In this document: piece by piece, positions 33,567-40,443 of the stretch
How the letters are laid out: each line of letters opens with the position of its first letter
Numbering within the stretch: the stretch's first letter is position 1
NCBI RefSeq assembly: GCF_036327755.1
Contig: NZ_CP109596.1
Location: forward strand, 3,224,001 to 3,288,000
Direction: 5' to 3'
Length of the DNA stretch: 64,000 bases
Source: Nocardia sp. NBC_01503
Lineage (GTDB): Bacteria; Actinomycetota; Actinomycetes; Mycobacteriales; Mycobacteriaceae
Notes under the pieces: model-generated
Seen by the model: only the letters and a program-made list of their open reading frames with translations
Told to the model about the DNA's origin: nothing
Database searches by the model: none
Program-made: the position numbers and the translations under genes

Positions 33567-34163
33567 ATGACCGCCGCGCCGCACCCAGACGAGCCGATCG
33601 TGACTCGGCTGGTGGCGCTGCCCATGCCGCCGTCGGGCGGATTCACCGCCGAGGACCTGCCACGTCTGATAGAAGTTGTCGATGGCCGCTTCGAGCTGCT
33701 GGACGGTGACGTCGTGATGATGGCTCCCGCCACGCATTGGCATGACGAGGCGGTCGACATTCTGAAGCACCTGCTACGGGCCGTCGCACCTGCCGAGTTC
33801 GTGATCGGCACAGAGAAGGGCATCAACCTTGGGGCAAGCGTCCCCGAACCCGATGTGCTCGCGATAACTCGCACGGTCGTTCGGTCCGACAGCCTGATCT
33901 TCGAACCGGAAGATGTTCACCTCGCGGTGGAGGTCGTATCCCCTCGGACGAAAACGAAGGATCGCAAGCTGCGCCCACTGCAGTACGCGGAGGCGGGCAT
34001 CAAGTGCTTCTGGCGCGTTGAGAACGAGAACGACACCATGGTCGTCTACACCTTCGAGCTATTGCCTGAAGGTGGTTACGCACCGACCGGTGTGCACCGG
34101 GGGCGGGTAAAGGTCGATCGCCCGTTCCTGATCGATATCGAGTTGCCCGAAGTCACTTGGTGA
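33567..34163 (+). CDS. Uma2-family (DUF820) putative endonuclease
   Basis: A 198-residue protein of the Uma2 family, which adopts the PD-(D/E)XK nuclease fold. The motifs VPEPDVLAI (catalytic Asp) and LAVEVVSPRTKTKDRK (Glu and Lys) and the YAEAGIKCFWRVE segment are present. The biological role of these abundant actinobacterial and cyanobacterial proteins is not established. I use the ATG at 33567, since the frame upstream lies in the rpoC terminator. It is a single gene with no evident partner. Slightly lower GC than its neighbours fits accessory DNA. Confidence 0.82.
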   Translation: MTAAPHPDEPIVTRLVALPMPPSGGFTAEDLPRLIEVVDGRFELLDGDVVMMAPATHWHDEAVDILKHLLRAVAPAEFVIGTEKGINLGASVPEPDVLAITRTVVRSDSLIFEPEDVHLAVEVVSPRTKTKDRKLRPLQYAEAGIKCFWRVENENDTMVVYTFELLPEGGYAPTGVHRGRVKVDRPFLIDIELPEVTW

Positions 34164-34185
34164 TTCCTCTGCAGGAGGGGGTGGC

Positions 34186-34653
34186 GTGGGAGCTTTTCGG
34201 AGTGCGGTCGCGGTTCTGCTGAGTGGTGCGGGGCTGCTGATATCGACGGCTGTGGTGGGGGCGGCGGCGGCACCGGACAGCGGGCTCGGCGGGTGTTATC
34301 GGGGGAGTGTGCTGACCGCGCAGCGGGTGCCGGGGACCGGGAGCGCGGGGCAGAGTGTGCGGCGGACGGCGGAGCTGTGGGATTGCTCGAGTTCGCTGTT
34401 GCCCGGCATCGGCTCGGGCAGGTTCGATGCCCTGCTGCCGTGGAATGGGGGCGGGACGCTGACGTCGGCGACCTTCACCTGGTCGGATGGGAGTGTCAGT
34501 ACCGCCACGGGGTTGCCGAATACGTTGTGGGCGATCAACTCCGGGCCGGGTAGCGGCCATGCCGTGCAGTTTCAGCTCGATTTGCCGATGAATGGCGACT
34601 GGTATTACACCGACAACAGTATGGCGGTGGTGGCCGCTACCTTCCTGGAGTGA
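34186..34653 (+). CDS. Secreted protein of unknown function
   Basis: A 155-residue protein starting at a GTG at 34186 after AGGAGGGGG. Residues 1-29 form a signal peptide (hydrophobic core VAVLLSGAGLLISTAVVGA with an AAA-A cleavage region). The mature part has two Cys (GGCYRG, WDCSS), is rich in Gly, Ser and Thr and contains LTSATFTWSDGSVSTAT, which suggests a small beta-rich domain. I do not recognise a family. It is 22 bases after the Uma2 gene. Confidence 0.72.
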   Translation: MGAFRSAVAVLLSGAGLLISTAVVGAAAAPDSGLGGCYRGSVLTAQRVPGTGSAGQSVRRTAELWDCSSSLLPGIGSGRFDALLPWNGGGTLTSATFTWSDGSVSTATGLPNTLWAINSGPGSGHAVQFQLDLPMNGDWYYTDNSMAVVAATFLE

Positions 34654-34663
34654 AAAGGGTTGA

Positions 34664-35377
34664 TCAGTTGGGTTGTTGGGGGGCGGGGAGGGCCTCGAAG
34701 GCGGGGCGGATGGCTTGGGAGGCGCCGGGGACGAGGGTGTCGGCGTAGGTGAGGGCGGCGTTCACCGCTTCCTGGCCGCCGCCCTGTTGCAGGCCGATGG
34801 CCGCGCCGACGATGCTGCCTACCACCAGGCCGATGGGGGCCGTGACGATGTCGAAGACGAACAGGCCCGCGGGGAAGCCGAGCAGGAAGCCGATGGCTCC
34901 GCCGATCGCCGCGCCGGTCAGGACGGTGGGCATATTGGCTTGGACTACGTCGAAGAAGCGCTGTTGGGCGTCGATATCGCGTAGGGGAGTGGGGGATTGG
35001 GTTACCGGGGTGAGGGTGAGTCGTTTGTTGTCGGTGTCGATCGCGGGGGCGAATTCGACGGACTTGCCGGCGATGTCGTATTTCAGTGGGACCGTTGCCA
35101 ATACGCGGCCCTCGTCGTCGGTGGCGATGATCGCCTCACCGTCCCAGGTGGCCAGGAAGCGGCCGGCCTGCAGGGTGCTGACGGTGGCGCGGTGGTCGTC
35201 GGTGAGTGCCACCTGGTAGCCGACACCGTGGTCGGTGCCCTGGAGCTGGAGGGTCGAATTCGCGGGTGCCGGTGCGGGTTCGGCGGTCGCGGTGGCGGTG
35301 AGTGCGCCGCTCGCGGTGAGCGCGACAGTGGCGGTGAGGCTCAGTAGCACTGGCGCAATGGTCTTGGTTTTTACCAT
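34664..35377 (-). CDS. Secreted/membrane-associated protein with glycine-zipper segments
   Basis: A 237-residue protein. Residues 1-32 form a signal peptide ending ATATAEPAPA. The middle resembles a beta-rich extracellular domain. Residues ~150-200 contain two hydrophobic Gly-rich stretches (TGAAIGGAIGFLLGFPAGLF and PIGLVVGSIVGAAIGL) that look like glycine zippers able to enter membranes. The family is not firmly recognised; similar proteins are common in Nocardia and Rhodococcus. I start at the ATG at 35377 after AGGGGCACC. It converges on the preceding gene with 10 bases between. Confidence 0.72.
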   Translation of the reverse strand: MVKTKTIAPVLLSLTATVALTASGALTATATAEPAPAPANSTLQLQGTDHGVGYQVALTDDHRATVSTLQAGRFLATWDGEAIIATDDEGRVLATVPLKYDIAGKSVEFAPAIDTDNKRLTLTPVTQSPTPLRDIDAQQRFFDVVQANMPTVLTGAAIGGAIGFLLGFPAGLFVFDIVTAPIGLVVGSIVGAAIGLQQGGGQEAVNAALTYADTLVPGASQAIRPAFEALPAPQQPN

Positions 35378-35527
35378 GGTGGTGCCCCTAGCGTTGCGGG
35401 CTGCGCGGAGCCCGATGTTTGCCGAGAAACGTACCGGGGGTGGTGGGGGAGGGGAACCCCTTCGTCGCATATGCGCCGTTCGCCACAGCTGTTCGGGGAC
35501 AGGGTGATTCCGTGGCTCGGCTGACCG

Positions 35528-36496
35528 TCAGCGGGGGTGGGACAGTGCGCGGGTTACGCGGGCCGCTGCCTCTCGTAGCCGGTGCTCCAATTCGGGTGAG
35601 TCGCGCACCTCGAATTCGGCGTCGATTGAAATGAGCTGGCTGGCAAGCCATTCCGGCGCATCGTCGCGTTCGCCGCGTAGGCGGCAGGTGTTGGAGTCGA
35701 TGGCGTCGAGTTCGCCGGGCTCCTCGCCCAGGCGTCCGGCGATCCGATACAGCGGTGCGTGGATGGTGATGTCGACGCGGTAGAGCTTGCTCCCCCGATC
35801 GGTGCGGGCTCCGGCGACGTAGGTCGCGGCATCGGTGGCGGGCAGTTCGCGGGGTGTGAATCGGGCTCCGGTGGGTTGCGGTCGTTCGATGCGGTCGACG
35901 CGGAAGCTGCGCCAGGCCATTCGATCGAGATCGAATCCGACCAGGTACCAGCGGCGATGCTGGGTGGCCAGGCCGTTGGGTTCGATATTGCGCCGGGTCT
36001 CATTGCCCGCCGCGTCGCGATAGGCGAAGCGAACGCGTTCGGTATTGGTGACGGTGGCGGCGAGTGTGGCGAGCACCTCCGGATCGGCGGTGGGGCCGTC
36101 GCCTCGGAATGTGGCTGTGGCAGCGCCGATTACCCGCACCCGCCGTCGAAGTTTGTGCGGCAGTACCTGTTCCAGTTTGGCGAGCGCGCGCACCGAAGCC
36201 TCTTCGATCCCGGCCACGGCCTGTCCGGCGGCCGCGCGCAGTCCGACGGCAATGGCCACGGCCTCCTCGTCGTCGAGTACCAGCGGTGGTAGCGCGGCCC
36301 CGGCTGCCAGCCGATATCCGCCGGTCACCCCGAGCGTCGCCTCGACGGGGTAGCCGAGTTCGCGTAGCCGGTCGATATCCCGCCGCACCGTGCGATCGCT
36401 GACCCCGAGCCGGTCGGCGAGTTCACTCCCGGGCCATTCGCGCGGGGTTTGCAGCAGGGACAGCAGTCGCAGCAGCCGGGCGGGAGTGTCGTTCAT
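35528..36496 (-). CDS. WYL-domain transcriptional regulator (YafY/DeoR-like)
   Basis: A 322-residue regulator with an N-terminal winged helix-turn-helix (LADRLGVSDRTVRRDIDRLRELGYPVEA, ~20-50), a WYL domain in the middle (RFAYRDAAGNETRR, QHRRWYLVGFDLDRMAWRSFRVDRI) and the WCX C-terminal extension. Regulators of this type often control a divergent enzyme gene. Here the divergent gene is a decayed epoxide hydrolase. The ATG at 36496 fits the family start. A 6-bp dyad lies just upstream. Confidence 0.87.
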   Translation of the reverse strand: MNDTPARLLRLLSLLQTPREWPGSELADRLGVSDRTVRRDIDRLRELGYPVEATLGVTGGYRLAAGAALPPLVLDDEEAVAIAVGLRAAAGQAVAGIEEASVRALAKLEQVLPHKLRRRVRVIGAATATFRGDGPTADPEVLATLAATVTNTERVRFAYRDAAGNETRRNIEPNGLATQHRRWYLVGFDLDRMAWRSFRVDRIERPQPTGARFTPRELPATDAATYVAGARTDRGSKLYRVDITIHAPLYRIAGRLGEEPGELDAIDSNTCRLRGERDDAPEWLASQLISIDAEFEVRDSPELEHRLREAAARVTRALSHPR

Positions 36497-36518
36497 GTTC
36501 TCAATGATCGCGCAAAAG

Positions 36519-36537
36519 TAGGACCGGGATTGTCCTA
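36519..36537. promoter_or_regulatory. Candidate operator between WYL regulator and epoxide hydrolase remnant
   Basis: TAGGAC (36519-36524) and GTCCTA (36532-36537) form a perfect dyad with a 7-base spacer, centred 32 bases upstream of the regulator start and ~64 bases before the divergent gene. It is a probable binding site of the WYL regulator. Confidence 0.5.
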
Positions 36538-36591
36538 GATCCTTTCTAACGTGGTTCTCGGCTCCAATAGTCGCCACTTCAGGAGGATGGA

Positions 36592-36772
36592 ATGATCGAG
36601 ATTCGCCCGTTCCGCATCGATGTCCCGCAGGCCGATCTGGCCGATCTGCACGAGCGCCTGGGTAATGTCCGCTGGTCGGCGCAGCTGCCCGGCAAAGCGT
36701 GGGAGCGCGTGGCGTCCCGGTCGACTACCTGCGCGAACTGGCGGGCGCATATCGCCGATATCCGCGCCTTCT
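36592..36772 (+). pseudogene. Epoxide hydrolase N-terminal remnant (frameshifted and truncated)
   Basis: The first ~40 codons (MIEIRPFRIDVPQADLADLH, RWSAQLPGKAWERV) match the start of alpha/beta-hydrolase epoxide hydrolases. After codon 39 the expected GVPVDYLRELAGAY continues only in another frame, because two extra bases (GT at 36709-36710) or a one-base loss break the frame. Homology ends near 36755, where the 3' end of the opposite DMT transporter gene begins. The hydrolase core is missing. AGGAGG is still intact 5 bases before the ATG, so decay seems recent. Confidence 0.78.
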
Positions 36773-37741
36773 TCAGTGCGGTTCGCTGAGTGTCGGTTCG
36801 GCCGGAGTCTGCTCGGGTTCGCCGAGCCGCACCACCACGACACCGATGAGAATCAGTACGCCGCCGACCAATTGGACGGCGTGCGGGGTCTGTCCGAGTA
36901 GCGCCCAGGCGAAGAGGATGGCCGCCAGCACCTCGGTGAGAGCGGCGAAAGAGGCCAGCCGCGACCCGAGCAATCGGGTGGCGGCGATACCGGTGACATA
37001 GGCCACCGAGGCGGTGATGACGCCGAGTGCGAGCAGCGGTTGCCACCACTGCGTCGTGAAGCCTTCGAAGGCAACGCTATTGGTGGTGGCGTGCAGCGGT
37101 ACGACGCCGAGCAGGCCCGCGATGAGGATGCCGAAGCCGCCGACGAGGAGTCCGCCGGTGGCCAGTACGGTGCCGGGAACGGCGTCCCCGGCACTGCCGG
37201 AGAGGATGAAATAGGCCGCCGCGCCGACCATCGCGCCCAGGGCCCACAGCACGCCGATCCAGCTGGTGGGCACGTCGGAGCGCAGGTCCAATACCAGTAT
37301 GAGTCCGGCGATGCCGATCAGCGCACCGAGAACCGTTGCGCGCCCGGGTTTCTGGGCATGGCGCAGCCATAGCCAGACGACCACCGCGATGGGTGCGGTG
37401 TATTCGATGAGCAGCGCCACCCCGACATCCATATGCGCGACGGCATTGAAGTAGGACAGCTGTGCGCCCGCGACCGCGAGCAGTCCGTATCCGGCGAGCA
37501 GAGGGATATTGCGGCGCAGCAGATTCCAGTTGCCGTGCAGCTGCACCAGTGCGACCGGGAGCAGCACCAGGGCCCCGAGCAGTACGCGCACGATGACCAC
37601 GGAGGCGGGGCTCCAGCCCGCGTCCATGAGTCCGCGGGCGAGTGCGCCGGAGAGTCCGAAGGACGATGCGGACAGCGCGGCGAGCAGCAGCCCGTTGCCG
37701 AGCCGGCTGCGCACCTGCGTGTCATGTGTCATCGTGGCCAT
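36773..37741 (-). CDS. EamA/DMT-family exporter
   Basis: A 322-residue membrane protein with ten predicted helices in two EamA repeats. The first includes ARGLMDAGWSPASVVIVRVL and the second ATRLLGSRLASFAALTEVLA, the conserved end of EamA domains. Such proteins export amino acids or other metabolites. I use the ATG at 37741, though an ATG three codons on is also possible. No ribosome binding site is seen, and a well-formed promoter places the transcript start about 2 bases upstream, so the mRNA is probably leaderless. It faces away from a CGNR zinc-finger gene. Confidence 0.87.
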   Translation of the reverse strand: MATMTHDTQVRSRLGNGLLLAALSASSFGLSGALARGLMDAGWSPASVVIVRVLLGALVLLPVALVQLHGNWNLLRRNIPLLAGYGLLAVAGAQLSYFNAVAHMDVGVALLIEYTAPIAVVVWLWLRHAQKPGRATVLGALIGIAGLILVLDLRSDVPTSWIGVLWALGAMVGAAAYFILSGSAGDAVPGTVLATGGLLVGGFGILIAGLLGVVPLHATTNSVAFEGFTTQWWQPLLALGVITASVAYVTGIAATRLLGSRLASFAALTEVLAAILFAWALLGQTPHAVQLVGGVLILIGVVVVRLGEPEQTPAEPTLSEPH

Positions 37742-37749
37742 GACTAATG

Positions 37750-37779
37750 ACGCTAAGGTGCGTGTGTGTAATATGTCAA
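37750..37779 (-). promoter_or_regulatory. Leaderless promoter of the EamA gene
   Basis: On the minus strand TTGACA (37779-37774) and TAGCGT (37755-37750) are 18 bases apart. The predicted transcript start, ~37743-37741, coincides with the start codon. Confidence 0.65.
37769..37774 (+). promoter_or_regulatory. -10 element of the CGNR gene, leaderless start
   Basis: TAATAT (37769-37774) lies 6 bases before the ATG at 37781, so the A of the start codon is the likely first base of the transcript. No ribosome binding site exists. No strong -35 is visible. It overlaps the -35 of the leftward promoter by one base. Confidence 0.55.
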
Positions 37780-37780
37780 T

Positions 37781-38311
37781 ATGCTTTTTGCTGATGACAC
37801 GGTGGCGTCGCTCGCCGCCGCCGTAGATCTGGTGAATTCGGCGGAACCTCCGGACACGATGACCGAGACCGCCCAGCTGAAGGAGTTCTTCGTCCGGCAC
37901 GGCTACACCGGTTCCCGCACCGGCGGCGGCGCGGAGTTGGACGCCGTGCGCGCCCAGCGCGCCCCCATGCGCCGCCTGCTCACCAGTGATCGTGATACCG
38001 CCGTCGCCCTGGTGAACGCCATTCTCGCCGAGCATCGCGCGGTCCCGCAGCTGGTCCGCCATGACGATCTCGACTACCACATCCATGCCGTCCCGGCCGA
38101 TGCCCCGCTGCCGGTCCGTATCGCCGTCGAGACCGCGATGGCGATGATCGACCTGATTCGCGCGAACGAACTCAGCCGCCTCGCCATCTGCGCCGACGAC
38201 ACCTGTGAGGGCATAGTCCTGGACCTGTCCCGCAACCGTTCTCGTCGCTACTGCAGTACCACGTGCGGCAATCGCAATGCGGTGGCGGCATATCGGGCCC
38301 GCCAGCGCTGA
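37781..38311 (+). CDS. CGNR zinc-finger / ABATE-domain protein
   Basis: A 176-residue protein with an N-terminal ABATE (stress-induced) region and a C-terminal CGNR zinc finger: CADDTCEGIVLDLSRNRSRR then YCSTTCGNRNAVAAYRARQR, giving the C-x4-C...C-x3-C ligand set. Family members are putative transcription regulators. The divergent EamA exporter, sharing an interleaved promoter, is the obvious candidate target. The start is a leaderless ATG at 37781. Confidence 0.88.
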   Translation: MLFADDTVASLAAAVDLVNSAEPPDTMTETAQLKEFFVRHGYTGSRTGGGAELDAVRAQRAPMRRLLTSDRDTAVALVNAILAEHRAVPQLVRHDDLDYHIHAVPADAPLPVRIAVETAMAMIDLIRANELSRLAICADDTCEGIVLDLSRNRSRRYCSTTCGNRNAVAAYRARQR

Positions 38312-38317
38312 AAGCTC

Positions 38318-38899
38318 TTATCCCAGCCAGGAATCCACCCAGGCCGCGCCGATGCGGGCCGCTCGTTCGGGTGGCATCCGATCGGGTTCGGTGAGGACCG
38401 AGATGGACAGGCCGTCCAGTAGCGCCAGCAATGCCGCCGCGGCATCGGCGGATTCGGTGGCGCGGGCCGGATTGGCCCGTGCCAGTACGCGATCGAGTAG
38501 ATCCTCGGTGCCCACCCACTGTTCCCGATGCAGGGCCGCGATCTGCGGATCGTGTGCCGCGCGGGCGGCCAGCGCCAGCCAGACCCGGGAGAGCCGGTGT
38601 TCATGGCTCGGCGCGAGCAGTAGCTCGGTCAGCTTGCGCAACTGCTCCGCGGGTTCCATATCCACGACCCCGGAGCTGGTGAACCGCTGTGCCGCCTGCT
38701 CCCGAACGTGCAGCCAGACCGCCTGCAGCAGTGCGCTTTTGGTGGAGAAGTAGTACTGCACCGTCCCGATGGACACCCCGGCGCGGGTGGCGAGGTCGCG
38801 GATGCTGACCCCTTCGATCCCGTTCTCGGCGATCGCGTCGGCGAGCCGGTCGAGGAGGTCTCCGCGCCGGTCCCGGGTCTCCCGGTCAGTAGCGGCCAC
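38318..38899 (-). CDS. TetR-family regulator
   Basis: A 193-residue TetR protein. The N-terminal helix-turn-helix is IRDLATRAGVSIGTVQYYFSTKSALLQAV (~33-61). The C-terminal part with SRVWLALAARAAHDPQIAAL and DAAAALLALLDGLSI resembles the BetI/TetR_C_6 type ligand domain. The GTG at 38899 lies inside the end of the upstream membrane-protein gene (14-base overlap), so it is the third gene of a leftward operon. It converges with the CGNR gene, 6 bases apart. The ligand is unknown. Confidence 0.85.
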   Translation of the reverse strand: MAATDRETRDRRGDLLDRLADAIAENGIEGVSIRDLATRAGVSIGTVQYYFSTKSALLQAVWLHVREQAAQRFTSSGVVDMEPAEQLRKLTELLLAPSHEHRLSRVWLALAARAAHDPQIAALHREQWVGTEDLLDRVLARANPARATESADAAAALLALLDGLSISVLTEPDRMPPERAARIGAAWVDSWLG

Positions 38900-39302
38900 G
38901 ACGCCCCCGCGACCCCTGGTAATACCGCCACGCCTGCGCGCCCACCCGCTGGGCGAGTTCCAGTGGTTCGCGCCGCCGATCGTCGCGTGCGGTCCGATCG
39001 GCTACGGCGGCGAAGAAGAGCAGCAGCAGTCCGATGCCGCCGATGCCGAAGTAGAGCGCATCACCGAGCATGCTCACGATGAACCGGGCCGAATCATGTT
39101 CCTCGCCTTCCAATCTCGGCATGACGACGCCGATCTGCAACCAGTGCGCACCCTCGGCGAGCAGCCATGCGACCGCGCCGAGCAGGAGCGCGGTACCCGC
39201 GACCCGATACCGCCGCAGCATGCTCGCTCCGGTCCCGAGCGTACCGATGGCCAGGGTCAGCACCGCCATCTCACTCACCTCGAATACCAGTGGCGCGCTC
39301 AT
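38886..39302 (-). CDS. Small integral membrane protein B
   Basis: A 138-residue protein with about three to four membrane helices (VLTLAIGTLGTGASML, VAGTALLLGAVAWLLAEGAHWL, LYFGIGGIGLLLLFFAAV) and a basic cytoplasmic tail. I recognise no family. The ATG at 39302 overlaps the stop of the upstream small membrane protein (ATGA). It lies in an operon with protein A and a TetR regulator, under a pair of CATAC-type operators. Confidence 0.7.
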   Translation of the reverse strand: MSAPLVFEVSEMAVLTLAIGTLGTGASMLRRYRVAGTALLLGAVAWLLAEGAHWLQIGVVMPRLEGEEHDSARFIVSMLGDALYFGIGGIGLLLLFFAAVADRTARDDRRREPLELAQRVGAQAWRYYQGSRGRRGRY

Positions 39303-39604
39303 GCCCGCACCTCCCGACTCGGTCGCAGCCGCACGGCCACGAGCAGTAGCAGCCAGGCCCCGGCGAGGAAGAGATTGCGCAGGCCCGCCCCGAACTCCAT
39401 CCGTTCGGTCATGCCCTCGGTACCACCGCCACCGAACCACATGGCGCGTTCGGTGAGCATCCCGATGCCCGAGCCGACCAGTGCGAGTACCGCCGCTACC
39501 AGGGCATACCCGCAGGCGGCACCCATGCGCCGCCGGTAGTAGAGCACCAGCGCGGCCCCGGCCACCGGAGCGCAGAGTCCGAGAATCTCGACTACGCGAA
39601 GCAT
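39299..39604 (-). CDS. Small integral membrane protein A
   Basis: A 101-residue protein with three predicted helices (VVEILGLCAPVAGAALVLYY, CGYALVAAVLALVGSGIGML, LRNLFLAGAWLLLLVAVRL) and basic ends. No family is recognised. Its layout resembles the downstream protein B, so the two may be diverged copies or partner subunits. The ATG at 39604 follows AGGGGTG. Two TetR-type operators lie just upstream, so the operon A-B-TetR is probably repressed by the TetR protein encoded next to it. Confidence 0.68.
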   Translation of the reverse strand: MLRVVEILGLCAPVAGAALVLYYRRRMGAACGYALVAAVLALVGSGIGMLTERAMWFGGGGTEGMTERMEFGAGLRNLFLAGAWLLLLVAVRLRPSREVRA

Positions 39605-39614
39605 GATCACACCC

Positions 39615-39654
39615 CTCTCATACGACTGTATGAGAGAAACCATACGCTCGTATG
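39615..39654 (-). promoter_or_regulatory. Paired TetR operators CATAC-N4-GTATG
   Basis: Site 1 has perfect 9-base arms, CTCTCATAC (39615-39623) and GTATGAGAG (39628-39636). Site 2 is CATACGCTCGTATG (39641-39654). The centres are 22 bases apart, two helical turns. They lie directly upstream of membrane protein A. A related site occurs at 40368-40383 before the neighbouring TetR gene. Confidence 0.72.
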
Positions 39655-39673
39655 ACAGCCTCGGCAATGCCCG

Positions 39674-40360
39674 CTACCGGGTGGCCGCCCGCGCGGCCGC
39701 GAGCCCGACCACCCCGTGCACGTAGGTGTCGATGCCGAGTTGGATGAAAGATTCCCGGGAGGTGATATCGCCCAGGTCATTCCAGGCGGCGAGGATATTG
39801 GGATACCGCTCGGGCGGAAGCTCCGCGTGCAGCGCCTCGGCCTGGGCGAGCAGTACCGCCCGGCGTTCGGGTTCGAGGGTGACTCCGGTGAAGAGTGGTT
39901 CATTGACCAGGCTCATGGCCGTGCGTGCGCCCTGGCGCGCCAATTGTGTTGCCTCACCGATGTCGAAGCCCGCCCCGCGCAGGAGTCCGATCAGCCGCTC
40001 CATGAACTCTCGGCCGGTTTCGGAGTACACCACGCGCGGAATGATGATGGGTGCCGCGCCCGGATTCTTCTCGATCATGCGCACGAAATCGGTGACCAGT
40101 GACCGTAATTGGCGATCCCACGGATCATTCGGATCGGCGGTGATCCGCAGGTCGCGACATGCTCTGTCGCCCATGGCATTCAGTAGTTCGTCTTTGTTCT
40201 CGACATGCCAGTACAGCGCCATCGGTGAGACATCGAGCGCATCGGCGAGCCGCCGGAAGCTGAGTCCGTCGATGCCGCGGCGGTAGGCCAGGTCGAGCGC
40301 GGCCTCTATCACGGCGTCGCGACTGAGGCGTTGCCTGTTGAGTTTCTCACGTCCGGCCAT
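39674..40360 (-). CDS. TetR-family regulator (TetR/ActR-like C-terminal domain)
   Basis: A 228-residue protein with the helix-turn-helix FRRLADALDVSPMALYWHVENKDELLNAM (~35-64), the ALYWHV form characteristic of TetR-C type repressors, and a C-terminal tetracycline-repressor-like ligand domain. It sits 70 bases upstream of the small membrane-protein operon, on the same strand. Matching dyads before both its own gene and that operon suggest that it represses both. The natural inducer is unknown. Confidence 0.86.
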   Translation of the reverse strand: MAGREKLNRQRLSRDAVIEAALDLAYRRGIDGLSFRRLADALDVSPMALYWHVENKDELLNAMGDRACRDLRITADPNDPWDRQLRSLVTDFVRMIEKNPGAAPIIIPRVVYSETGREFMERLIGLLRGAGFDIGEATQLARQGARTAMSLVNEPLFTGVTLEPERRAVLLAQAEALHAELPPERYPNILAAWNDLGDITSRESFIQLGIDTYVHGVVGLAAARAATR

Positions 40361-40367
40361 CGCTCAA

Positions 40368-40383
40368 CTATACGCATGTACAG
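40368..40383. promoter_or_regulatory. Third CATAC-like operator, before TetR and mqo
   Basis: CTATACGCATGTACAG is an imperfect dyad (TATAC-N4-GTACA) with the same 4-base spacer as the sites at 39615-39654. It lies 8 bases upstream of the TetR start and in the divergent region toward mqo. Confidence 0.5.
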
Positions 40384-40443
40384 GTGAGTGTTAGCGTGCC
40401 CCTACGCTTTACGAGTCCAATGGGGGTCTCCGGAGACATGACT

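Noticed and set aside
36699..37001. Frame continuing the epoxide hydrolase remnant
   Set aside because: Only about 14 codons resemble the enzyme. The rest is antisense to the EamA exporter.
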